From Butyrivibrio sp. (GTDB lineage: Bacteria > Bacillota > Clostridia > Lachnospirales > Lachnospiraceae): DNA of 64,000 nt. The notes below the pieces were generated by a model that worked only from the letters and a program-made list of their open reading frames with translations, was not told the DNA's origin and made no database searches. How positions within the stretch are numbered: the stretch's first letter is position 1; each line of letters begins with the position of its first letter. This document shows, piece after piece, positions 1 to 9,500 of the stretch. The position numbers and the translations under genes are program-made. Location: assembly GCA_015056625.1 (NCBI GenBank), contig SVFY01000009.1, forward strand, positions 49,577 through 113,576, given 5' to 3'.

Positions 1-2
1 AG

Positions 3-905
3 GAAGACAAGATATCAAGAGGCAACCTCTTTAAGGGGTGCTATGCGCAGATGTCCTCTGAGCTGTCTCAGAAGGCAACCAGAGTTGAGGCTAAGTTCGG
101 ATTTGAAGATATCGTCATGAACGAGAGCCAGAGAGAGACCATCTCTCACGCCATCGAGCAGATGACATACAGAAAACAGGTTTACGAGAACTGGGATTAC
201 ACCAAGAAGTATCCATACGGCCGTGGACTTACGGTTCTTTTGTTCGGTGCTCCTGGTACTGGTAAATCCATGATGGCTCAGGTTATTGCCCATGAGCTTA
301 ACCTTGAGCTTTACAGAGTAGATATTTCCAAGGTTGTAGATAAGTACGTCGGTGAGACAGAAAAATCCCTGTCCATGATCTTCAGAGAAGCCAAGAAGTG
401 TAACGTCGTACTGTTCTTCGATGAGTGTGATACCATCTTCGCTAAGCGTTCTGATGACGGTGGTTCAAACCAGGCTTCAGCCAACAACAAGACAGCCCTC
501 CTTCTTCAGGAAATGGAAGCTTACGACGGTGTCTGCGTTCTGGCTACAAACTACAAGCACAACATCGACCCTGCGTTCTTTAGACGTATGAAATATATCG
601 TTGAGTTCCAGTTCCCGGATGTGGATACAAGAGAAATGCTGTGGCGTACCACTATTCCAAAGAGCACACCACTTGCCGACGACGTGGATATCAGATTCCT
701 TGCTGAGAAGTTCGAGTTCGTTGGTGGTAACATCAAGAACTGTATCCTCAACGCAGCCTTCCTTGCAGCAGCTGATCCTGATGCAAATGGTGAGGTTCAC
801 ATGAGACATTACCTAAACGCTATCAAGTACGAGTTCGTTAAGGTTGGTAAGGTCTTCACCAAGTCAGACTTTGAGCCATACGCTGAGGACGTTGGACTTG
901 CGTGA
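3..905 (+). CDS. AAA+ ATPase, eCIS-type (5' end outside window)
   Basis: The frame is open from base 3, so the gene is cut by the window edge; 300 residues are visible. An internal ATG at 51 is probably not the start, because coding sequence continues upstream of it with no ribosome binding site. Counting from that ATG, the Walker A motif GAPGTGKS lies at 66-73, Walker B LFFDECD near 121-127, sensor-1 Asn in LATN near 164-167, and an arginine pair FFRRMKY near 176-182. The C-terminal part (GGNIKNCILNAAFLAA, then KYEFVKVGKVFTKSDF) resembles the ATPases of extracellular contractile injection systems as I remember them. AAA+ activity is seen directly; the eCIS assignment is an inference that depends on genes upstream of the window. 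Confidence 0.85.
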   Translation, partial: EDKISRGNLFKGCYAQMSSELSQKATRVEAKFGFEDIVMNESQRETISHAIEQMTYRKQVYENWDYTKKYPYGRGLTVLLFGAPGTGKSMMAQVIAHELNLELYRVDISKVVDKYVGETEKSLSMIFREAKKCNVVLFFDECDTIFAKRSDDGGSNQASANNKTALLLQEMEAYDGVCVLATNYKHNIDPAFFRRMKYIVEFQFPDVDTREMLWRTTIPKSTPLADDVDIRFLAEKFEFVGGNIKNCILNAAFLAAADPDANGEVHMRHYLNAIKYEFVKVGKVFTKSDFEPYAEDVGLA

Positions 906-1100
906 TGAGAAATTGGCAGGCAAAATTCATTCGCCAGATATATCCGCTTATTCGTATAAAGGTATGAAAGGCGAAAATGTTTTTGTGAAGATTGCTGATT
1001 GGCATCAGGAAGTAATTTGCCGATATACATATGAGAGCATTTATGCTTTTGAAATAAAATAGCGATACTGTTTTTTAGGAAAGCTATGAGGGGAAATATT

Positions 1101-4100
1101 ATGAAATTGAGAAAACAGTTTAGTAATCTAAAGAAAGGCGCAAAGAAGGTATTCGTAGGAATGCTTGTTTTGTGCCTTATTTCTACTGCGACGGGCATTG
1201 GTTCCATATTTGCTTATGCGGAAGAGCATGAAGAACATGTATTTGATTATGATCACGCCGAAAGTAATGGAGATGGTACACACAACTTGATTTACAAGTG
1301 TACGTTTGAGGATTGTGATGTAACCGAAGATAGAGGCAGAGAAACATGTGATGATACAGATGGTGATGGAATCTGCAATAAATGCCATGAAGCCATTCAG
1401 ACTCAACAACCGTCTTGTGAGCATATTCCTGGTGATTGGGTACAGGATACCGACGATGCCAGCAAAGAAATAAGAACCTGCACCGTTTGTGGAGATGTTG
1501 TTGATCAAAGAGATGCAGAAACTATTACTCATACGCATTCTTTTGAAGAGTGGCAGCCAGATCCAAATAATTCCGAACAGCACATTCACTATTGCCAAGT
1601 TGAGAACTGTGATGTATTTGAGACAGCACAACACAATCTGGTTGACGTAAATCCCGCTGTACCTACTAATCCCTATAATGGAAATCATGTGATACAGAGA
1701 TGTAGTGACTGTGGTTATGAAGTAACAGAGCCGTGTTCATATGATGAAAATGGAATCTGTTCAGTATGTAAGGCTAGCGAAGCTGAAAAGACCAGTACTC
1801 CAGCTAACAGTACTCCAGCAAATAATGCGATTAGGTTCAGTGCAAAAAATCTGTTTGCCAATTCAATACCAGGACTTACTACTAGCGGAGAAGGTCCTGT
1901 TGGTTATCTTGCATTTTTTAGTGAATATCCAGCTCCAGAGACCGGGCTGGTTTATAACGGAAACTCTCAGAATCTGTTTTCCTCCGTTGGAACACATAAA
2001 GACCTTGCAGAAATGGCTGATTATGGGGTGACTTCTGCCTCATCGTCTGGTATTTCCATATCATCTGGAACTGGAATAACCGCTACACAAGCAGGGAAAT
2101 ATACCGCAACAGAGGATATTACATATCATATTGATAATGGTGCAACTGCTTATCATGCTATTGGTTCATTTACAATAACCATAGATGAGGCATCTTTTGA
2201 AAACGATGTAACTGTTATTCCTGATTCATCAAGCTATGTTGAAACTCCAGTATCGACAGCGCCATATGTCAGATTAAAAATTGGCGATACATATTTAAAC
2301 TATGGAACTGATTTTGTACAAGGTAGTTCATCAGGTTCATTTGCTCAGTATCCAGTGGTTGGTGATACAGCTACTATCGTTCTAAAGTCGAATAACTCTA
2401 ATTTTGATAATTCACTTATCACCAAAACTCTTTTAGTAGAGGATGTTTATCCTACCTTCAATGGCAGCACAGCACTAAAAGATGTATATCATGATGAGGT
2501 AACAGTACTACCACCTGCAGGTTATTCAATTGCTCCAGAATCAGGAAGTGCTCCTGGAACATTTGCTGATAAGATTGTATATAATACTGCTAGCCCTCAG
2601 ACCAACCCAACACTTTATTTTAAGTCTTCTGAGACAAACAAGATAATCAAAAAGGACTTTCCTGTAAAAATTGATAATTCGTTATATACAATAGATGAGC
2701 TTTTGATCGCAAATCCTCAATTTTATCCAACCGTAGACTATACTGGCAGTGCAGTTTCGCTAATGTCATCTGCGCCTACACTTAATGAGGCTTTTATTGC
2801 CGAGAAGAATTTATCAGTTTCATGGGGATTTATGGATGAAAGTAACCATGTTGTTTCTACGAAGTCATCTCCAACTGCTACTGAAATCGGTCCTCACAGC
2901 TACTATTTCTTCCTTCATTATGTGACTGAGGAAGGTGTTGAACGTGATGCTAAAATAACAACTCCATTTAAGACAGTAATTGTAAAGGATATTGGACACT
3001 CGGATATCACATATACTGCACCAGTCAATACACCAGATTATCAGTCGCTTAATTCTTCTACAAATATTAAAGATTTCTATAACGTCGTAGATACTAAACC
3101 GACGCAGCAACAGCTTCAGAATAACGTAGATTATTCAGTATCTGTTTCGAACGAAGCATCATACTATGAGACTGGAACAGATATAACGCTTACTTACACC
3201 GGAATAAATAACGAAGCTGATAGGGCATATTACAAAGGAACTACCACTAAAACTGTTCCTGTAAGCACTGTTAATGTACTGCTAAATGGGGCTGCACAGG
3301 CGAGCAGTTATGATGACCGTGTTATATTCACAGCCGTCGGTTATACAATAAGTGATTCTGCTGATGGAACATTTAATACAGAGTACACATTTTCTGATCC
3401 ATGTACTGATTACACGTTACCGCTGTTTTTCAAGAAAGATGGCACTTCTAGAATAGTAAAGCAGACTATTACAGGTCTGAATATTGGCCCTGCCGCAGCT
3501 GTCAAGGTCCTTTACGATGGAGTAGAGGAGCTAAAGCCTATGTATTATGACTCTGTCAGAATTTCTGCGGAAGGCTATACTGTTTCAAGAACCAGAACAG
3601 GCAGCTATAGCGAAAACTATCAGCTTAATTATGACAGTACAAAGAAAATGGATCCGGTTGCAGATTTTGATTTGTACTTTAAGAATAAAGAAACCGGTTT
3701 GGTCTCTACTAAGACTATATCTGGAATCAATCTTTTTGAGTCACCAACAATTGAAATTCTTTATAACGGAGAGGAATTAAAGGATTGGTATTCTGATAGT
3801 GTTAATATTACGGCAGATGGCTACAAAATCTCGGATTCAGAAAGTGCTCCAGCAAGTAAATATACGGCAAAATATGTGATGTCTGGTAGTGGCACAGTTA
3901 CCAAAAAATTATACTTTATACCTAAAAATGCTTCTACAGTGGTACCTGCTGATCAGAAAGTTTTCACCATCGCAGTATCCATCGACAAAACCGCACCGAC
4001 AGGTGTTATAAACCTTGCAAGTTACAGCAGCGACTCATTCACCACAAAGGACGTTGTTAAGGCCTATACTAATGGATCACAGAAGGCAACTATTTCTGCA

Positions 4101-5699
4101 TCAGATGCTCTGTCAGGAATTGATTACATTCACTACTATGTATCAGACACTTTCTATGCATCACCGTCTGATGTGAAGGCTGCTATTTCAGAAAAGAGCG
4201 GAGCATGGAGAACTTACTCTTCATCCTCACAGCCGGCACTTGTAAAAGATAAGAACAATTACATTTACGCAAAGCTTGTAGATAAGGCGGGCAATGAGAC
4301 CATCATCTCCCTTGGCAATATCCTTTACGACACCGTAGCACCCAAGATGACTACAGCCAAGGTTACACCATCAACTACCGACACTTCCAAGACACTGATA
4401 GGCCTTGCAGGAACTGACAAGCTTAGTGGAATCAACAGATTTAAATATGTCTTCAAAGAAAAGGAAGAGGGCAAGAAGTACGATACTCCAGGTAAGGACT
4501 GGATGTTTGATAACGGCGAGTACGTTAAGACAACTGATGAGAAGGATGGAACAGCTGTTGCAAGTGCGACAATAGATGCTCTCGATTCTGAAAAGACATA
4601 TCTTTTCTACTTCATAGCTGTTGACAGAGCTGGAAATATAAGTGATGTCATGACTCAGGAAGTTAAAGGTGAAGATGTTTCATCCAAGCAAGATAGCGGA
4701 GCAGGCGGATCAGGTGCATCAGGCGGCAGCAGTTCTGGTGCAAATGGACTTACTCCTGCACCTAATGGAATCGCAGGTGGCGGCTCTGGATCAGGTAAAC
4801 AGGGAGGCGGCTCTGGGTCATCTTCATCAGGATCATCAAAGTCCTCAAAGGATAAGAAGTCCCAGAGTGCTCTTGGTGACAAGGACAGAGAGATCAACAG
4901 AAATCCTTACATTGCTGAAGCAACTGGCAATGTAAAGATTGGAATCAATGAGACCAGTGGCTGGAACAAGATTGCCGGCGAAGTTAATAAAGCAGATAAA
5001 GGCGCAGTCATTGAAGTTGAGATGGCAGGTCTTTCAAATGTATCCAATGAGCTCTTCACCTCCATGAACAACAGAGACGTGCAGGTTAAACTCCGCATGG
5101 CTGAAGATGTTGAGTGGGAGATCAAGGGCGAAGAGGTTCCAGATGCCAGAAGTGACATTGACATGGGAGTAAGACTGGGCAGCAGGAATATTCCTGAGCA
5201 GATCATTACAGATGTAGCTGGAACCAATCCTCATGTGGAGTTTTCTATTAACCATAATGGAGACTTTGGATTTGTTGCGACTATAGCAGTGCCTGTAGGT
5301 GAGTCCAACAAGGGCATGTACACAACTCTTTACCACTACGACGAGGCAAAGAAAGAACTTGAAGTAGCAGGCGATGGAAGAGTAGATGACAGAGGATATG
5401 CTAAGTTCCCTCTTACTCACGCTTCAGATTACACAGTTGTAATAACTCCGGAGAGGATACTTACAGCAGCAGAAACTGATGCACAGACCAGTACACTTGT
5501 GGGAGCAGAAGCAGAAAGTCAGAGCAGCCAGTATCTTGATGGAGCAAGACTTCGTCTTACAGATCTCTTCAGGATCAAGGGCAGCATGAGGATCTGGTTA
5601 TTCTTCATAGCTCTCTTAAGCGCAACAATATGCATGGTAATTCTGTATCTGCCAGCACTTCAGTCACGTAACCAAAACGACCAAGGAGACTTATTCTGA
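1101..5699 (+). CDS. Giant multidomain surface protein, C-terminal membrane anchor
   Basis: About 1532 residues. The ATG at 1101 is preferred over the one at 1086 because GAGGGG lies seven bases upstream of it. A signal peptide ends near residue 40 (AYA|EE). Residues about 45-230 are rich in paired Cys/His (CxxC, CTVCG, CSDCG), like the zinc-ribbon-like repeats of secreted Firmicutes proteins. Four divergent beta repeats follow (bases about 2450-2670, 3270-3490, 3500-3730, 3745-3970), sharing a pattern LYxGxE..YYDSVxIxAxGYxxS. Two Ig-like segments opening with IDKTAP-type sequence come next, then a Gly/Ser linker (about 4680-4860), a globular domain, and a transmembrane helix near the end with a short charged tail. 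No LPXTG motif is seen. It probably displays an adhesin-like stalk. The partner and ligand are unknown. Confidence 0.85.
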   Translation: MKLRKQFSNLKKGAKKVFVGMLVLCLISTATGIGSIFAYAEEHEEHVFDYDHAESNGDGTHNLIYKCTFEDCDVTEDRGRETCDDTDGDGICNKCHEAIQTQQPSCEHIPGDWVQDTDDASKEIRTCTVCGDVVDQRDAETITHTHSFEEWQPDPNNSEQHIHYCQVENCDVFETAQHNLVDVNPAVPTNPYNGNHVIQRCSDCGYEVTEPCSYDENGICSVCKASEAEKTSTPANSTPANNAIRFSAKNLFANSIPGLTTSGEGPVGYLAFFSEYPAPETGLVYNGNSQNLFSSVGTHKDLAEMADYGVTSASSSGISISSGTGITATQAGKYTATEDITYHIDNGATAYHAIGSFTITIDEASFENDVTVIPDSSSYVETPVSTAPYVRLKIGDTYLNYGTDFVQGSSSGSFAQYPVVGDTATIVLKSNNSNFDNSLITKTLLVEDVYPTFNGSTALKDVYHDEVTVLPPAGYSIAPESGSAPGTFADKIVYNTASPQTNPTLYFKSSETNKIIKKDFPVKIDNSLYTIDELLIANPQFYPTVDYTGSAVSLMSSAPTLNEAFIAEKNLSVSWGFMDESNHVVSTKSSPTATEIGPHSYYFFLHYVTEEGVERDAKITTPFKTVIVKDIGHSDITYTAPVNTPDYQSLNSSTNIKDFYNVVDTKPTQQQLQNNVDYSVSVSNEASYYETGTDITLTYTGINNEADRAYYKGTTTKTVPVSTVNVLLNGAAQASSYDDRVIFTAVGYTISDSADGTFNTEYTFSDPCTDYTLPLFFKKDGTSRIVKQTITGLNIGPAAAVKVLYDGVEELKPMYYDSVRISAEGYTVSRTRTGSYSENYQLNYDSTKKMDPVADFDLYFKNKETGLVSTKTISGINLFESPTIEILYNGEELKDWYSDSVNITADGYKISDSESAPASKYTAKYVMSGSGTVTKKLYFIPKNASTVVPADQKVFTIAVSIDKTAPTGVINLASYSSDSFTTKDVVKAYTNGSQKATISASDALSGIDYIHYYVSDTFYASPSDVKAAISEKSGAWRTYSSSSQPALVKDKNNYIYAKLVDKAGNETIISLGNILYDTVAPKMTTAKVTPSTTDTSKTLIGLAGTDKLSGINRFKYVFKEKEEGKKYDTPGKDWMFDNGEYVKTTDEKDGTAVASATIDALDSEKTYLFYFIAVDRAGNISDVMTQEVKGEDVSSKQDSGAGGSGASGGSSSGANGLTPAPNGIAGGGSGSGKQGGGSGSSSSGSSKSSKDKKSQSALGDKDREINRNPYIAEATGNVKIGINETSGWNKIAGEVNKADKGAVIEVEMAGLSNVSNELFTSMNNRDVQVKLRMAEDVEWEIKGEEVPDARSDIDMGVRLGSRNIPEQIITDVAGTNPHVEFSINHNGDFGFVATIAVPVGESNKGMYTTLYHYDEAKKELEVAGDGRVDDRGYAKFPLTHASDYTVVITPERILTAAETDAQTSTLVGAEAESQSSQYLDGARLRLTDLFRIKGSMRIWLFFIALLSATICMVILYLPALQSRNQNDQGDLF

Positions 5700-6571
5700 T
5701 GGCTTTTTTGGAAGAAATATCTCCTGCCAATATGCGCTCTTTTGAACCATTTATTCCAGAGGTCCTCAAGCAAAAAGCTTTTGTTGAGGATATACACTTT
5801 TACGGGATAAGCGAATCAGATGAAGCGGCAGGCTGTATCATTTATGTAGACAAAATAACCGTTGCGGAGATAAGGTACCTCTACATCGTACCTTATCTTC
5901 GTGGTACGGGTGCAATGGATCAGGCTCTCATGGAGTTTTTCTACAATCTCCGTGAAGAGGGCTATACCCATGTGCGCGTAAATTACATACCTGAGGAATT
6001 TAGGAATTTTATCGCCATTTCAAAGCGGTTTGGGTTTGAGGAAACCAGACTGGACCTGGCTTATTTCAGGTTCAGGGCGGAGGATATCAAAAAGTGCAGG
6101 GCTACTTCTTTTTCTCCCAGGAATATCATGAGGCTCAAGTATCTGCCGGAGGATAAAAAGCAAAAGCTCTTTAAGATCATTGATAAGAACATGACATTCT
6201 ACAATTATGATCTTTCTGCCGATAGCGATATTTTGCCATACAGTATGGCCTATCTGGAAAACGATGACCCCAAGGGAGCTCTGGTAGTAGAATCACCAAG
6301 ACTTACTCTGCTGCCAGCTACAGAGGAAAAGAACACCTTCCCGGATCCCAACGCTTTTGATCTGGTGCTTTTTTTCGTTGGAACAAAGACCCTTATGGCT
6401 CCGCTTTACCTATTGAGCGGACTGTGCAAGGTCATTCAGACAGAGCTAAACGACAATGTAGTTCTTACAGGTTATTTTCAGGAAGGCCATGTTACCAGGC
6501 TCATAGAAGGAACGCTTGGAATTAAGGGCTACCATGAAGTTTGTGCTACTTTGGATTTAATGCAGCTGTAA
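5699..6571 (+). CDS. GNAT-like acetyltransferase, two-half protein
   Basis: 290 residues; the ATG overlaps the stop of the upstream surface protein by one base, so the two are translationally coupled. The N-terminal half carries the GNAT acetyl-CoA-binding signature: a beta strand EIRYLYIVP followed by YLRGTGAMDQAL, matching the R-G-x-G-A pattern, and later a segment FIAISKRFGFEE typical of the fold's end. The C-terminal half (from about residue 150) has no motif I recognise and may be a second degenerate GNAT fold. No signal peptide, so it is cytoplasmic. The substrate is unknown; the operon suggests it could modify the neighbouring surface or peptidase protein. Confidence 0.7.
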   Translation: MAFLEEISPANMRSFEPFIPEVLKQKAFVEDIHFYGISESDEAAGCIIYVDKITVAEIRYLYIVPYLRGTGAMDQALMEFFYNLREEGYTHVRVNYIPEEFRNFIAISKRFGFEETRLDLAYFRFRAEDIKKCRATSFSPRNIMRLKYLPEDKKQKLFKIIDKNMTFYNYDLSADSDILPYSMAYLENDDPKGALVVESPRLTLLPATEEKNTFPDPNAFDLVLFFVGTKTLMAPLYLLSGLCKVIQTELNDNVVLTGYFQEGHVTRLIEGTLGIKGYHEVCATLDLMQL

Positions 6572-6584
6572 GGAGGTTTGCAAA

Positions 6585-9500
6585 TTGCCACCTGTAATAC
6601 CAGAAGACGCAACATTAGCGATTCAAAAAGACAGACAGAAGGACATTTTTGTCAACCAGAGAAATGAAGACTATCAGGCTAATCTGGATAGATTTACTAA
6701 TGGTGAAGTTTCTTTTGATGAACACTTTATACGAACTCAGGCAAGAGGCCAGCAGGATTTTTACGGCGAGTATGAACGCAAGTGGAAACAAAAGCCTGAT
6801 GGTTTTATTGTTGCGCCTCCAATTCAGGTTGAACCAGAGGAAATCAGGCTTAATAACACCAAGCTTTCTTATTGGGACAGAAAAGAGCGGAAAGCGTCAG
6901 TAAATGCCAGTTACGATGCCTGGAGCAGGAAGATGGCAGAGTCTTCTGCGTATGGGCTTCGACTGGAGGACACTCTTTCTGAAGAAGAAATAGCAAAAAA
7001 ACAGGCTAAGCTATGGAAGAAGAATCCTGATGCAGAACTTAAGCATGAGTATAAGTCTACGTCTTCAACCTTTGATCTTATGAAGAGCACAGTCAGACTT
7101 TCTGCCAAGGAGAACGCCAAGAGAACCCTTGTAAACGAGGCAATGGAAGGCAAGGAGGTAAACCCGCTTTTTAAGCAGTATATGAATCATTTCCTTGCAG
7201 TTGCACCTCAGCTGGTAGCGCTAGAGAACGAGGGACCCGGGCAGAATGTGCAGATCACTGAGGCGTCGAAGGAAGCATTTAAGGCCTTCATAGAAAGAGC
7301 TATGGAAAATCCTGTTGAGGTTTTAAAGGAGGCGGTATCAGATCATCTTTTCTCCTTCAGACAGATCCAGGACAAGCTTCTTGATAAGAAGGCAATGGCG
7401 CAGAAATTCGATGAAGTCAAGGAACTGCGAGACAGATTTAAAGCTATCACAGATCTTTTTACCGAAAGAGATGATGAGATGGGAAAGGCTTTTAAAGAAC
7501 TGAGTGAAAACCAGGAAGAAGCCCCCCATGACAATATCCTTTTTGCAAAAGCCCTGTATCAAAGAATTGACGCTGATATGCGTTTTTGCCTTGAAAACAA
7601 CAAGATGAAATTCCGCGATAATGGATCTCTTGTTGACAGAAGGAAAACTAAAAATCTTCATATTGCTGTTGATGGAAAGCAGTCAGCCAGCCTCTTAAGG
7701 GCTGTAAAAGCAAACGCAACGCAGGAGCAGCATGACGATGTTGAGAGATACTGGGATCAGAAGTGCAAAAAGCTCCTTATGGATGATAGTTCAAAAGAGA
7801 CAAAGGCGGATAAGGATTTTGTTGATAACTATCAGATAGCTACTGCCGTTACAGCTATTAAGGATGAAAAGAGAAGTAAGGTAAAAGGCAAAGAAAACAA
7901 GGGACTCTTTGATGATCTGTGTGATAATGCGGATCAGATTGCCCTTGCTGTGGCACAGATAGACAAAGAACTTGCAAGATCAGAGAACATTTTTCAGCAA
8001 AAGGCAGCTGAGTTTAAGGCTCGACCTATGGCCAAGGCTCAGCTTGAAAAGTACCTGCAAAAGAGAAAAATCCAGCAGGTAAATCTTCTTGAGAGGGCAG
8101 CAGGAATTATGAATGCCCTTAATTACCTTGCCGGAGCTGAGCAGCTTAAGGCTAATGGCCGTCAGGTTCTTGATGAGAACAGGACAGTAAAGAGCAAGGT
8201 TACTACAGTTACCAGGAATAATATGACTGATGAAGCCTCGGTAAATGAATTTGAACAGGTTGAATATATAAAAGAGGAGATGTTCGGAAGAAAAGAGATC
8301 ATGGGGCAACTTTCCCAGAGTGCCTTGACTTTTAAGGACACTAAGAACATGCTCCTTGATAAGTTCAAAGACAAGGTTGACGGAAGGCTAAAGAATCTCC
8401 TTGAAAGAGGAAGTGCTGAGCTAAGGGTCAATTACATTACTATGCAAAAAACCAACCTGCTTGAGCTTGATTATGACAGAGTATGCCAGTTACTTGACCA
8501 AGTAACCACTGTTGAAGAGTATACTCAGGCTCTAAGATCTAACATCACAGCCAACAATCAAAATGCAGATAAACTGTACGCTAAGCTGAACAATAAAAAC
8601 CTTGATCAGATGACTGATAAGGAGCTTGAGTATTTCATAAGGGATTATAAAAATCTTCAAAAATCTATTTATGCTGCCAATAAGATGAGGAAGATGAAGC
8701 CAGGTATAAGCAACATGACTCTGGATGTACTCCTTAAGAATAACAGAACAGTGCAGGATGTGGAAAAAGATAAGAAAAATGACCTTATCACAAACTTCAA
8801 GTTCAAGATGATAAGCGATATGGTCAATAAGTACCGTTGGGAATATATTACAAATGAAGTACAAGCTGGAAGTTCTGATTCAGAACTGCTTAGTCCCGCT
8901 GAAAAAAGTAAGCTGGGTAAATTAAAGACTGAACAGTCAAGACTTTATTACATCAAGTCTCTTGCATTACAGGCAGATAATCTGCACGGCAAACATTTTG
9001 GAGAGTTTGATGAAGCTCTTAATAATGATGAAGCTTTGGCAGAACTTCATTCTTCCAGGCATCAAGCTGCTGAGCAGCAAATGCAAGATGGGCTTCATGA
9101 AGAGGAATTCGATATCCAAGATGAGTTTGAAGAGTATACCAAGGAGGAGAGAAAGGCACGAAAGAATAAGAAAAACACAGTTCTTGTAAATGATTTTGAA
9201 GAAAAGACTGAAGAAGAACGTGTAATGGATCGCGATTACGTACTGAGAAATAAGTATGTAAGGCAGTATGGCAGTGATATACTTCCATACTTTGAGCAGG
9301 AAATGAGAAGACTGCCTAATTACAAGGATAACTGCCTTGGAAAGATTTCTCATGAAGTAGAAAGATTCCTGATATGCGAGAATTTTGGTGACTTTAAGAG
9401 AGATGAGAAAGATCTTGATAATGTGCTAAAAGATTCTGCAAAGACAGAGGAAGAAAAGACGTTTCTATCTATTTTTAAAGAAGCTTACAAGAAACTTAGT

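Noticed and set aside
905..1062. Short open frames after the ATPase gene
   Set aside because: A 20-codon frame overlaps the ATPase stop, and another frame runs to 1062. Neither has a ribosome binding site or recognisable sequence, and the longer one starts inside the ATPase gene. The gap looks like intergenic DNA.
1128..1688. Reverse-strand open frame of 186 codons in the surface protein gene
   Set aside because: It is the shadow of the Cys-rich region and has no start signals.
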